From positions 1 through 51,367 of the forward strand of contig JAHAWY010000005.1 in NCBI GenBank assembly GCA_018385135.1: DNA of 51,367 nucleotides, written 5' to 3'. The position numbers and the translations under genes were made by a program. This document shows positions 8,403 through 16,867 of the stretch, one piece after another (the first letter of the stretch is position 1; each line of letters opens with the position of its first letter). Under the pieces are notes generated by a model. It was given only the letters and a program-made list of their open reading frames with translations. It did no database searches and was not told the origin of the DNA. Source of the DNA: Oscillospiraceae bacterium. GTDB lineage: Bacteria > Bacillota > Clostridia > Oscillospirales > Oscillospiraceae.

Positions 8403-8894
8403 TTACGCCCAGAGAGCGTCAAAGTTTGCGGCGATTGCGTCTGCCGTGTCGGCAGAGGACATGACAAGCAAAATGGTGTTGCCGTGTGCCTTTACAATGG
8501 TTTTCTCTGCCTCAACGCAGACCCACTTGCGCGGATTTGCGCCGGTTTCGATCTGAGCGGCGATTATGTCGGTATCAACACTGTCGGGAACGCGCAGCAG
8601 CACAGCCGAGTGGGGGATGGCGTTTATCAGCGCCTCGCTCGCCAGTGCCTCGGAGTTTTCGATAGGCTCAATGAACAGATAGCCTTCAAAGCTCTCGTCG
8701 TCAAGCTCAAGACTGAACAGCTCCGGTAGATCCGGTACATCGGTCAATATGCTGTCAAATATCTCCTGAAGACTCATGGTATCGCCGGGATTTTGCTTGT
8801 CGGCGGAGCTGTCAGCGCCTGTATTTGAGCTGCTGCAAGCGGCAAAGCTCAGCAGCATGACAGAAGCTAATATAAGAGTGATGGTTCTTTTCAT
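8403..8894 (-). CDS. DUF4358-type lipoprotein
   Basis: The 163-residue protein has a lipoprotein signal peptide with the lipobox at FAAC (Cys about 20), then a Ser/Asp-rich linker (about 21-40) and one small alpha/beta domain. It resembles the DUF4358 family, which I recall beside MBOAT/DHHW genes in Clostridia. No catalytic residues are evident. Its function is unknown; the neighbourhood suggests a surface accessory role in polysaccharide acetylation. Confidence 0.75.
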   Translation of the reverse strand: MKRTITLILASVMLLSFAACSSSNTGADSSADKQNPGDTMSLQEIFDSILTDVPDLPELFSLELDDESFEGYLFIEPIENSEALASEALINAIPHSAVLLRVPDSVDTDIIAAQIETGANPRKWVCVEAEKTIVKAHGNTILLVMSSADTADAIAANFDALWA

Positions 8895-9013
8895 GGGTGC
8901 TTTCTCCTTGTAGATATTTGCCGCGCTTGCGGCAGTATTTTGACGAGGCTGCGATTAGATTGTTCCCTCAATATTTATACCGTAATCAAAATTATATCGC
9001 TTTCAACTGTTTT

Positions 9014-9042
9014 TTGCAATTTTTACTTTATAATGGTATTAT
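9014..9042 (+). promoter_or_regulatory. candidate sigma-A promoter for recG
   Basis: TTGCAA at 9014-9019, 17 bases, then TATTAT at 9037-9042; an overlapping TATAAT sits at 9040-9045. It is 38 bases upstream of the recG start. Confidence 0.6.
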
Positions 9043-9079
9043 AATCGAAACCGGACGATAAAGCGCAAGAGGTGATGAT

Positions 9080-11137
9080 GTGGCTAAGCTCAACGATGAC
9101 ATTCGATATTTAAAGGGAATTGGCGAGCAGCGGGCAAACTCTCTGGCAAAGCTGGGGATAACAAATCTGCGGGAGCTGATAAGCTATTTCCCTCGTACAT
9201 ATGAGGACAGGTCGCATTATGTACCTATCGCGGCGCTTTCCGACGGCGATACCGCCTGCGTCCGCGCAATGGTCGCAAATGAGCCTACACTGAGCCGTGT
9301 GCGGCGCGGCATGGAGCTTGTGAAGCTTCGCGCCGTGGACGAGAGCGGAACGATGGACATTACATATTTCAACCAGAGCTATATAAAGCAGCAGCTAAAG
9401 GCAGGGGAAAGCTATATTTTTTACGGCAGGGTGAGCGTTGAGGGCAACCGCCGCTCCATGGTCAACCCCGTTTTTGAGCTTGAAAACGGGGAGCGCTCAG
9501 TCACGGGAAGAATTGTCCCCGTATACAGGCTCACTGCCGGTATCTCGCAAAAGCTGCTGATTGGAGCGATGCGGCGCGGTCTTGACGAATGTGCAAATCA
9601 GCTTCCCGATTCGCTGCCGGAGAGCGTTGCGGAAAGGCAGAAGCTTTGTAAAACGTCCTACGCCTATGAAAACATCCACTTCCCCGCGGATCTTGGCGCG
9701 CTGGAGCTTGCGCGGCGCAGGCTGATTTTTGAGGAGCTTTTTGTCCTCTCCTGCGCTCTTTCGCGCATCAAGCTATCTCGCGTGAAAAAAAGCGGCATAA
9801 TAGTCTCTACGCCTCGCCTGGAGGAGTTTTTTTCAGCCCTGCCCTTTATTGCTACAGGTGCGCAGCAGCGGGCAATAGCGGATGCGGCGCGAGATATGGC
9901 AAGCGGCTGCGCTATGAATAGGCTCGTTCAAGGCGACGTTGGAAGCGGTAAAACCCTTGTTGCGGCCGCCTGCATCTGGTGTGCTCACGAGGGCGGACTG
10001 CAAAGCGCTTTTATGGCGCCTACCGAAATTCTTGCAAACCAGCACTACGACACCCTTTCAAGGCTGCTTGCGCCCTATGATATCAAGGTCGCCAAGCTTA
10101 CAGGCTCTATGCCCGCAAAGCAGAAGCGCGAAACGCTCGAGCTGATCAAAAGCGGCGAGGTGAGTCTGGTCGTTGGAACTCATGCGCTCATCGGCGACGC
10201 GGTGGAGTTTGACAAGCTTGCTCTGGTCATTACCGACGAGCAGCACCGCTTTGGCGTAAACCAGCGCGCTGCGCTCATTTCCAAGGGGCACGACCCGCAT
10301 ACGCTTGTAATGTCCGCAACGCCCATTCCGAGAACCTTGGCGCTGATGCTTTACGGTGATTTGGATGTATCCGTCATCGACGAACTGCCTCCCGGACGTC
10401 AGAAGGTGGACACCTTTGCCGTTGGCGAGGAAATGCGTCAGAGGATATACAAATTCATGAGAAAGCAGGTCGAGCAGGGAAGGCAGGTTTTTGTGGTTTG
10501 TCCCGTGATTGACGAAAACGAGGAAAACCCACAGAACCTGAAAAGCGCAAAGGAATATGCAAAGGAGCTTGCAACGATAGAGTTTCCCGACCTAAAAATC
10601 GGCTGCGTACACGGAAAGCTGAAGGCATCTGAAAAGGACAAGGTGATGCAGAGCTTTGTTGACGGTGAATTGGACATTCTGGTTGCCACAACAGTCATAG
10701 AGGTCGGCGTGGATGTGCCGAACGCCTCTCTGGTCGTGGTTGAAAACGCCGAGCGCTATGGGCTGAGCCAGCTTCATCAGCTTCGCGGACGCGTGGGCAG
10801 GGGAGCGCACAAAAGCTACTGCGTGCTTTTCTCCGAAGCGCAAAACGACGAGGCTAAAGCGCGCTTAAAGGTTATGGAGCAGACAAGTGACGGATTTAAG
10901 ATTTCAGAGGAGGATTTGAAGCTTCGCGGACCGGGAGACTTTTTCGGCTCGCGCCAGCACGGACTTCCTGAGATGCATATTGCCGACCTGTGTACCGATG
11001 TTCGCATTCTTCAGGAGGCTCAGGCGGCGGCACAGGAGCTTTTGCAGCGCGACCCGGAGCTTCGTGCCGAGGAAAACCAAAGACTGAAAGCGCGCATTGA
11101 TGAGCTTTTTGCGGCAAATGCCGCAACGCTCAACTGA
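9080..11137 (+). CDS. recG: ATP-dependent DNA helicase RecG
   Basis: RecG remodels stalled replication forks and branch-migrates Holliday junctions. The 685-residue protein has the N-terminal wedge/OB domain (about 1-240), helicase motif I GDVGSGKT, motif II as DEQHR, the (V/M)SATPIPRT motif III and the C-terminal GRVGRG motif VI, all in RecG order. The start is GTG at 9080 with AGAGGTGATG immediately upstream; the nearby ATGs are in other frames. Length matches the family. Confidence 0.97.
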   Translation: MAKLNDDIRYLKGIGEQRANSLAKLGITNLRELISYFPRTYEDRSHYVPIAALSDGDTACVRAMVANEPTLSRVRRGMELVKLRAVDESGTMDITYFNQSYIKQQLKAGESYIFYGRVSVEGNRRSMVNPVFELENGERSVTGRIVPVYRLTAGISQKLLIGAMRRGLDECANQLPDSLPESVAERQKLCKTSYAYENIHFPADLGALELARRRLIFEELFVLSCALSRIKLSRVKKSGIIVSTPRLEEFFSALPFIATGAQQRAIADAARDMASGCAMNRLVQGDVGSGKTLVAAACIWCAHEGGLQSAFMAPTEILANQHYDTLSRLLAPYDIKVAKLTGSMPAKQKRETLELIKSGEVSLVVGTHALIGDAVEFDKLALVITDEQHRFGVNQRAALISKGHDPHTLVMSATPIPRTLALMLYGDLDVSVIDELPPGRQKVDTFAVGEEMRQRIYKFMRKQVEQGRQVFVVCPVIDENEENPQNLKSAKEYAKELATIEFPDLKIGCVHGKLKASEKDKVMQSFVDGELDILVATTVIEVGVDVPNASLVVVENAERYGLSQLHQLRGRVGRGAHKSYCVLFSEAQNDEAKARLKVMEQTSDGFKISEEDLKLRGPGDFFGSRQHGLPEMHIADLCTDVRILQEAQAAAQELLQRDPELRAEENQRLKARIDELFAANAATLN

Positions 11138-11154
11138 GCTGCAATTTGCCGCTT

Positions 11155-11243
11155 GGACGTGCATATATTTCTATATGCACGTCCGGGAGGGCAGGCGCGC
11201 CTGCTTTTAAAAGCCACCTTCCCGACTTTGTGGGAGGTGATTT
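11155..11243 (+). promoter_or_regulatory. three consecutive palindromes ahead of the SpoVB-like gene, the last pairing with its ribosome binding site
   Basis: First palindrome: perfect 13-bp arms 11155-11167 and 11172-11184. Second: the 14-bp palindrome 11191-11204, containing GGCGCGCC, followed by TTTT, which could terminate recG transcripts. Third: CACCTTCCC (about 11216-11224) can pair, with one bulge, with GGGAGGTG (about 11232-11239), which is the Shine-Dalgarno for the TTG start at 11245. This could dampen or condition translation. Structures were drawn by eye only. Confidence 0.5.
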
Positions 11244-11244
11244 T

Positions 11245-12597
11245 TTGCGTACCAGGAAGCTGATGCGTGATACGGCGCTGCTCACGGCTTCGTCGCTTGT
11301 CATGCGGTTGATAGGCTTGATTTTTCAAATGTGGCTGGTTCGGCGTATAGGCGCTGTCGGCGTGGGTCTTTACGGGCTTGTCGGCTCGGTGAGCTTTCTT
11401 GCCGCCACCTTTGCCATTTCTGGCATTCGCTTTGCCTCCACCCGTCTTATCTCAGAGGAGGTGGGGCTTGGGCGAGAGGGGGGCATCGGCGGGGCAATGC
11501 TCCTATGCTTGAGCTATAGCTTGCTTTTCGGCTTTGCAGCCTGCGCAATTCTTTTCCTTTGCGCGGAACCGATAGGCTTTCTTTGGGTGGGCGATGCGCG
11601 AACGGTGATGTCGCTTAAAATACTATCTTTGAGCTTGCCGTTTATTTCGCTCTCCTCGGTCATGTATGGCTATTTTTCCGCCTGCGGAAGAATATTCAAG
11701 GCTGCCGGTGTGCAGCTTGCAGAGCAGCTTATCCGCATAGCCTTCGTCGTCGTCTTTCTTGACCTCGCCCCGGAAAATGACATGGAGCGAAGCTGTGCGG
11801 CGGTAGCCGCAGGCGGAACAGCGGCGGAGATCTGCTCGTTTTTGCTCATGCTGCTTGCATTCGTTTTTGACAGGCAAAAGCACAGAAAAGAGCCGGAGTG
11901 CTCGCCGCGTCTGCCGGGGAGGATGCTGGGAATTGCTTTGCCGCTGGCGCTTTCGGCATATGCGCGAACCTCACTTTCAACGCTTGAACAGCTTTTAGTG
12001 CCGAGAGGCTTGAAAAAAGCGGGCTTTTCAGCCAACGGAGCGCTCGCCGGCTACGGTACTATACAGGGAATGGTGCTGCCGATAATCCTGTTTCCGTCCT
12101 GCGTAATCACGGCGCTTGCCGAGCTGATCGTGCCTGAGCTTACAGCCGCGCAGGTTTCCAACAAAAAGGAAGAAATTTCTCGCGTCGTTTCAAAGCTTAT
12201 TATGCGAAGCCTCGCGTTTTCGACCTTTATTGCTGCAATGCTGTTTCTGCTTTCGGACTTTTTAGGCGGCGCTATTTATAAGAGCGAGGAGGCGGGAGGG
12301 TATATACGCCTGTTTTCGCTGCTCGTTCCGATAATTTACATGGATATGGTGACCGACGGATGCCTGAAGGGTCTGGGTCAGCAGGTATGGTCTATGGGCT
12401 TTAACATTATGGATGCTTTTATTGGCGTGCTTCTGGTTTATCTGCTTTTGCCGCGCTTTGCGCTTGAGGGCTATATAGCAATATTGTTTTTTGAGGAAAT
12501 ATTTAACTTTTCCTTAAGTATATGGCGGCTGAGCCGCGTAACAAATCTGCGGCTGCATATTCGCCGTGGAAGGGAAAAGAGCGGGGAGACGGCTTAG
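11245..12597 (+). CDS. SpoVB-like lipid/polysaccharide flippase (MOP superfamily)
   Basis: The 450-residue protein has about 12-14 hydrophobic segments and the MATE-like polysaccharide transporter fold; the start (TASSLVMRLIGLIFQMWLVRRIG) and GYFSACGR, GTIQGMVLP, LKGLGQ blocks resemble SpoVB, which is needed for spore cortex synthesis, and related MurJ/YtgP lipid II flippases. I chose TTG at 11245 because GGGAGGTGA sits at the right distance; the longer reading from 11146 runs through the upstream palindromes and has no ribosome binding site. The stop lies inside the terminator hairpin. A general flippase rather than a sporulation-specific one remains possible. Confidence 0.82.
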   Translation: MRTRKLMRDTALLTASSLVMRLIGLIFQMWLVRRIGAVGVGLYGLVGSVSFLAATFAISGIRFASTRLISEEVGLGREGGIGGAMLLCLSYSLLFGFAACAILFLCAEPIGFLWVGDARTVMSLKILSLSLPFISLSSVMYGYFSACGRIFKAAGVQLAEQLIRIAFVVVFLDLAPENDMERSCAAVAAGGTAAEICSFLLMLLAFVFDRQKHRKEPECSPRLPGRMLGIALPLALSAYARTSLSTLEQLLVPRGLKKAGFSANGALAGYGTIQGMVLPIILFPSCVITALAELIVPELTAAQVSNKKEEISRVVSKLIMRSLAFSTFIAAMLFLLSDFLGGAIYKSEEAGGYIRLFSLLVPIIYMDMVTDGCLKGLGQQVWSMGFNIMDAFIGVLLVYLLLPRFALEGYIAILFFEEIFNFSLSIWRLSRVTNLRLHIRRGREKSGETA

Positions 12598-12615
12598 GTC
12601 TCCCCGCTCTTTTCC
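12573..12615 (+). terminator. strong terminator overlapping the end of the SpoVB-like gene
   Basis: Perfect 18-bp arms 12573-12590 and 12598-12615 with a 7-nt loop that contains the stop codon, followed by a T-rich run (TGTTTTT). It faces the 3' half of sigK on the other strand. Confidence 0.92.
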
Positions 12616-12637
12616 TGTTTTTGGAGCGGCGCAGAGC

Positions 12638-12997
12638 TTAAAGCTCCTTTTGCAGCTCGCCCTTGAGCTTTTGTAGGGCTTTTTTTTCAATGCGGGATAC
12701 ATAGGAGCGGCTGATGGAGCAAAGCTGCGCGACCTCGCGCTGAGTTTTTGGCGCACCTCCGCCAAGACCGTAGCGCAGGCGGATTATTTCCGCCTCGCGC
12801 TCATCAAGTAAATTGCAAATGAGCCTGTTAACAGTTTCCGCAAGCTCGCTTTTACTGATGCGGTCAAGCATATCGTCCTCAAGGCATACTACATCCATCA
12901 GACACAGCGAGCCACCGTCACCGTCGGATTCGATGGTTTCGGAAAGCGAAACGTCTCCCGCAGATTTTTTTGCGCTGCGAAAATACATAAGTACCTC
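12638..12997 (-). CDS. sigK: 3' half of split sigK (RNA polymerase sigma-K, SpoIIIC part)
   Basis: The 119 codons from the junction Glu (GAG at 12995-12997) to the stop encode the region-2/3 boundary through region 4: EVLMYFRSAKKSAGDVSL, then LLDEREAEIIRLRYGL and the region-4 helix-turn-helix KTQREVAQLCSISRSYVSRIEKKAL. This is sporulation sigma-K/sigma-E family sequence. Reading upstream past 12997 crosses into element DNA (the recombinase gene in another frame), so there is no proper start here. It becomes a gene only when fused to 23959-24291. This reproduces the spoIIIC situation of Bacillus subtilis. Confidence 0.93.
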   Translation of the reverse strand, partial: EVLMYFRSAKKSAGDVSLSETIESDGDGGSLCLMDVVCLEDDMLDRISKSELAETVNRLICNLLDEREAEIIRLRYGLGGGAPKTQREVAQLCSISRSYVSRIEKKALQKLKGELQKEL

Positions 12998-13009
12998 ATT
13001 TGCTATCCT
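12991..13009 (-). other. att site at the recombinase end of the skin-like element
   Basis: On the plus strand GTACCTCA (sigK) is joined through TT (12999-13000) to TGCTATCCT (element, 13001-13009). On the coding strand this reads GCAAATGAGG, with AAATG shared with the other end. The proposed crossover dinucleotide AA falls in the sigK Asn codon AAT. The 9-bp element arm is the inverted match of the arm at 23951-23959. Confidence 0.82.
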
Positions 13010-14798
13010 CACCCCAATGCGTTTTTGTCTCGCAGAGGAGAGCGGGATTTTTTGAACCGTCCTCCCGTCCGTCAAAACAGGTATGTGAAAATGCTTCCTC
13101 CGCACAGCTCTCCTCAAAAAACAGGTTTTGCGGCTCAGGATAAGCTATATCAGCCTTGGAGACTCCAAAGAGCAGAACATGAGCATTCTGCCCATCCCAG
13201 ATGATCTGCTTGACCACGTTGCGGACAGCGGCTCGCTTTTGCTCGACCGTCATATCGTCAACGCCGCAATTAAAATCAGCCAGCTTCTGCCGCATCGCAT
13301 CAAATTCTGTATCACTGAGTGTGTTAAGTGCGGTCACACCCTCAAGCTGCGCAATGTGCGAGTCAAGCTCAAGGCTTGAGATGTGAAGCTCTTCGATCCG
13401 TTTTGTGACATGATAGCGGGCATCGCTCTCGCCCATCTCGGCAAGACTGTCTACCAGCGCGGTTATTTTTTTCTCGTTATCCGCCTGCTCACAGCGAAGC
13501 CGAGCCAGCTTTTCCTCCGGCTGCTCACCGCTGACGGAATATATTTTTCGACTTCGCTCCAAAAGCGATATAAAGCTGCTTATATCCTCCGTAAGTGCCT
13601 TTATCTGCCCGATGATTTCCGTATCTATCACATTGCCGTTTAAATTCTGAAGATCGCAAAGGCTTTTCTTGCTGCGCTCCTTCATCTTGCACACATAGGT
13701 ATAGACCGGCTCACCGTCGGCGCTCATACGCTTGGTTAGCTTGGGGTACATACGGCTTCCGCAGCGGCAGAACAAAAGCCCCGTCAAGAGCGCTTCATTA
13801 CTGCGCGGCTTGCGGTATCCCTTGGATTTGTTTCGCTCAAGAGACTGCTGAACCTTGATCCACGTCTTTGCGGGAATAATACCCGGATGCTGACCGACGG
13901 ATACAATCCACTCATCAGGCGGCAGATAGACGGTCGCCTTGCCCTTGACCTGGTCGGTTCGGTTATAAGCAAGTATGCCGTGCTCGCCGTCAAATTCAGC
14001 CAGCTCGGAAAACAGCTCTGAGCGCATTGCTGAAAAATAGCCGTAGGCATCCTTATCGGCTATCATATAAACAGGGTTTTGCAAAATAGCCTTGATGGAG
14101 AAGCGGGTGAAGTCTTTGCCCGTTTTTGTCTTTATTCGGCGGCGAAGGATTTCCGCTTCGGTATTAGTAAGAGAGTCGAATTCAAGAAAAAGCTCGTAAA
14201 TAAGCTTCACGGTCTGCGCTTCCTCCGGTATGAGCTTGAGCTTGCAGGCTTTCTTCGTTTTGCCGTCCAAGGTAACGCTCATTACGCTCTCAGAGGTATA
14301 GCCGGTGGGCGTTGTTCCGCCGAGCCAGCGCCCGGTCTTTGCCAGCTCGTGCATATTGTCCCGTATACGCTCTGCTATCGTTTCGCGCTCAAGCTGCGAG
14401 AATACGGAAGCGATATACATCATAGCCCGACCCATAGGCGTTGCCGTATCAAACTGCTCGCGGATAGAAACAAAGGAAATATCAAGACCGGCAAGCTCCT
14501 CAATCAGACCGGAAAAGTCGCTGATGTTGCGGCTTATTCTGTCAAGACGGTAGACAACTATGGCTTTGAATTTCCGCTCGTGGGCTGCTTTCATCATTCT
14601 TTTGAAATCCGGACGGTTCAAATCGCCGCCGGAAAAGCCCTCGTCCTCAAAAACAACGGACGCCTGCGCGTATTCATCGCCGAAATTGTTTCGTATATAC
14701 TCTTTGCAAAGCTCTATTTGATTGCCGACGCTCTCGCCCTTGCCTGTGTATTTTGACTTTCGGGAATAAATGGCAATGCAGTCGTCATTTTTTTGCAT
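12996..14798 (-). CDS. spoIVCA: large serine recombinase, sigK rearrangement (SpoIVCA-like)
   Basis: The 600-residue protein has an N-terminal resolvase domain with YSRKS (nucleophile Ser about 12), the YRLDRISRN and ATPMGRAMMYI blocks, an RDN segment, a Recombinase domain (about 165-290), a zinc ribbon (LLFCRCG to CKMKERSKKSLC, about 343-393) and a coiled-coil region (about 415-475). AGGAGG precedes the ATG. It lies exactly at the element edge: its TGA stop at 12996-12998 is made of sigK bases across the att junction. In the excised circle the frame would continue about 30 codons beyond the junction. By analogy with B. subtilis it should be made in the mother cell under sigma-E/SpoIIID, but I could not identify a convincing sigma-E promoter upstream. 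Confidence 0.93.
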   Translation of the reverse strand: MQKNDDCIAIYSRKSKYTGKGESVGNQIELCKEYIRNNFGDEYAQASVVFEDEGFSGGDLNRPDFKRMMKAAHERKFKAIVVYRLDRISRNISDFSGLIEELAGLDISFVSIREQFDTATPMGRAMMYIASVFSQLERETIAERIRDNMHELAKTGRWLGGTTPTGYTSESVMSVTLDGKTKKACKLKLIPEEAQTVKLIYELFLEFDSLTNTEAEILRRRIKTKTGKDFTRFSIKAILQNPVYMIADKDAYGYFSAMRSELFSELAEFDGEHGILAYNRTDQVKGKATVYLPPDEWIVSVGQHPGIIPAKTWIKVQQSLERNKSKGYRKPRSNEALLTGLLFCRCGSRMYPKLTKRMSADGEPVYTYVCKMKERSKKSLCDLQNLNGNVIDTEIIGQIKALTEDISSFISLLERSRKIYSVSGEQPEEKLARLRCEQADNEKKITALVDSLAEMGESDARYHVTKRIEELHISSLELDSHIAQLEGVTALNTLSDTEFDAMRQKLADFNCGVDDMTVEQKRAAVRNVVKQIIWDGQNAHVLLFGVSKADIAYPEPQNLFFEESCAEEAFSHTCFDGREDGSKNPALLCETKTHWGEDSK

Positions 14799-14919
14799 AG
14801 TGCGCCTCCTGCAACTTGTTATATGCTATATATATTTTTTGCGGCAGGATAAAAAGCACTCGGATTATAAGCGCCTTTTATGGCAAAACTCATGCTCTGC
14901 ATCAGTCTGTTTTAAACGG

Positions 14920-14954
14920 AAAAGCCGGCAAAGCTAATGCTTTGCCGGCTTTTT
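14920..14954 (-). terminator. terminator of the aromatic operon
   Basis: Perfect 15-bp arms 14920-14934 and 14940-14954 approximately, loop of about 4 bases, with A-run and T-run on either side. It separates aroF from the recombinase gene and so shields the recombinase and the 3' half of sigK from operon read-through. Confidence 0.9.
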
Positions 14955-14956
14955 AT

Positions 14957-15985
14957 TTACAAAATCTCCGCGATATCGTAAATCATTCGCTCTGTCTTTT
15001 CCCATCCGAGGCAGGCGTCTGTTATCGACTTGCCGTAGCAGCCTCCGCCTATCTTCTGCGCTCCGTCTTCAATATAGCTTTCGACCATAAAGCCTTTGAC
15101 AAGCTTTGAGACCCTATCGTTGCACTTGCAACTGTGAAGGACGTCCTTCATAATTCTCGGCTGCTCAAAGGGGTTCTTGTTGGAGTTGGAGTGATTGGCG
15201 TCAACAACTACCGCGGGGTGTTCCAGCTCGCGCTCGTCATAAAAGTCGCATAGACGGATCAGATCCTCATAATGATAGTTCGGCAGATGCTGTCCGTGCT
15301 TGTTCGTATATCCTCTCAAAATTGCATGGGCGTACGGGTTGCCGTGAGAATGTACCTCCCAGCCGCGATAGATGAAGGTGTGGCGATGCTGTGCGGCGAG
15401 AATGGCGTTCATCATTACCGACAGGTCACCGCTTGTAGGGTTTTTCATGCCTACCGGCACTGCGATGCCGCTGGCTGTAAGCCTGTGCTGCTGGTTCTCA
15501 ACCGAACGTGCGCCGACGGAAACATATGCCAGCAGGTCGTCCAGATACTTGTAGTTTTCGGGATACAGCATCTCATCGGCACAGGCAAAGCCCGTTTCCT
15601 TTACTGCGCGCATATGCAGCTCACGCGTGGCGATAATGCCCTTGAACATATCAGGCTCTTTATTCGGGTCGGGCTGATGCAGCAGCCCCTTGTAGCCGTC
15701 ACCGGTGGTTCTGGGCTTGTTGGTGTAAATTCTGGGGACGATTAATATCTTGTCCTTTACCTTTTCCTGCACAGGGCAAAGGCGGGAAATATAATCTATA
15801 ACGCTGTCCTCATTATCCGCCGAGCACGGTCCTATTATCAGCAGCAGCTTATCCGAGCTTCCGTCAATAATTCGCTTTAGCTCAAGTGTGGTTTTCTCCA
15901 CGCTATCGCTGATTTGCCCGGTCAAGGGGTATTTTTCCTTAACCTCCATCGGTATAGAAAGCTTTCGCTCAAATTCCATGTTCAT
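14957..15985 (-). CDS. aroF: 3-deoxy-7-phosphoheptulonate (DAHP) synthase, type I
   Basis: This enzyme condenses phosphoenolpyruvate and erythrose-4-phosphate, the first committed step of the shikimate pathway. The 342-residue protein has the type I-alpha layout of E. coli AroF/G/H: LLIIGPCSADNEDS, PRIYTNKPRTTGDGYKGL, GARSVENQQHR and VVDANHSNSNK. GAGGGGAC precedes the ATG at 15985. It is the last gene of the operon, 21 bases after tyrA. Type I-alpha enzymes are usually inhibited by an aromatic amino acid; which one cannot be told from sequence by eye. Confidence 0.96.
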   Translation of the reverse strand: MNMEFERKLSIPMEVKEKYPLTGQISDSVEKTTLELKRIIDGSSDKLLLIIGPCSADNEDSVIDYISRLCPVQEKVKDKILIVPRIYTNKPRTTGDGYKGLLHQPDPNKEPDMFKGIIATRELHMRAVKETGFACADEMLYPENYKYLDDLLAYVSVGARSVENQQHRLTASGIAVPVGMKNPTSGDLSVMMNAILAAQHRHTFIYRGWEVHSHGNPYAHAILRGYTNKHGQHLPNYHYEDLIRLCDFYDERELEHPAVVVDANHSNSNKNPFEQPRIMKDVLHSCKCNDRVSKLVKGFMVESYIEDGAQKIGGGCYGKSITDACLGWEKTERMIYDIAEIL

Positions 15986-16006
15986 AGTTTAGTCCCCTCA
16001 TTCGTA

Positions 16007-16867
16007 TTATTTTCCGAACAGTGCTCGCCGCTCGGTAGATAGGCGCATTTTTTCACATAAGCCCTGCCTGTCCTCGTCCTCAAGCATATTGCGCAACTGC
16101 TTGAATTCGCTCAGAAACGTGTCCATCTGTCGGAGAAGGGCGGGCTTGTTCAGCAAAAACAGTTCGCTCCACATCGCATCATTTATTCGCGCTATCCGTG
16201 TGAGATCACGGAAGGAGTCTCCCGTGTAGTCAACAAGATGCTGATTGTCGCTGCAGGTCATCAGCGCAACAGCAATACAGTGGGTAAGCTGTGATACAAA
16301 GCCAATCATCTCGTCATGCTCCTCGGGAGACAATACGGATACCTTCCTGAAGCCGAGAATCTTGCCGAGACTCTTGCACCATTCGATAGCCTCCGGTGTA
16401 TTCTTCTCCGTCGGTGTGACTATATAGTTGGCATCGTGAAAAATGCGATCATCGCTGTTTTCAACGCCGTACACCTCACGACCCGCCATGGGGTGCGCCG
16501 CAATATACTCAACGTCCGGGCGCAGCATTTTCTGGATATCATACACGATACTTCCCTTTACACCCGTTACGTCCGTTATCATTGTGCCGGGCTTGAACAA
16601 GCTCTGATTTTCCGCGATCCACGCTTTAAATACCCCCGGATACAGCGCGAAAATAATTGCGTCTGCTTCGCCGATAAGCTCAGGGTCTGCCTGTGAGCTG
16701 CCGCGGTCGATGATGCTTTCTTCAAGCGCGTAATCTATAGCCGCACGGCGCGTATCAACAGCAAAAACGCTGTAGCCCAGCCTTTTGAGCGCTTTGGCGT
16801 AGCTGCCGCCCATAAGTCCGAGACCGACTATAAGTATTTTACTTTTACTTATCCATTCCAACTTCAC
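16007..16867 (-). CDS. tyrA: prephenate dehydrogenase
   Basis: TyrA oxidatively decarboxylates prephenate to 4-hydroxyphenylpyruvate, the tyrosine precursor. The 286-residue protein opens with the dinucleotide-binding ILIVGLGLMGGSYAKAL, then AHPMAGRE and the HD-like LTHCIAVALM and SFRDLTRIA blocks of the family. No ACT domain or fused chorismate mutase is present. The start is either GTG at 16867 or TTG at 16861; GAGGTGA sits six bases before the TTG but abuts the GTG, so the TTG is the better candidate. It overlaps the end of aroA. Confidence 0.94.
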   Translation of the reverse strand: MKLEWISKSKILIVGLGLMGGSYAKALKRLGYSVFAVDTRRAAIDYALEESIIDRGSSQADPELIGEADAIIFALYPGVFKAWIAENQSLFKPGTMITDVTGVKGSIVYDIQKMLRPDVEYIAAHPMAGREVYGVENSDDRIFHDANYIVTPTEKNTPEAIEWCKSLGKILGFRKVSVLSPEEHDEMIGFVSQLTHCIAVALMTCSDNQHLVDYTGDSFRDLTRIARINDAMWSELFLLNKPALLRQMDTFLSEFKQLRNMLEDEDRQGLCEKMRLSTERRALFGK

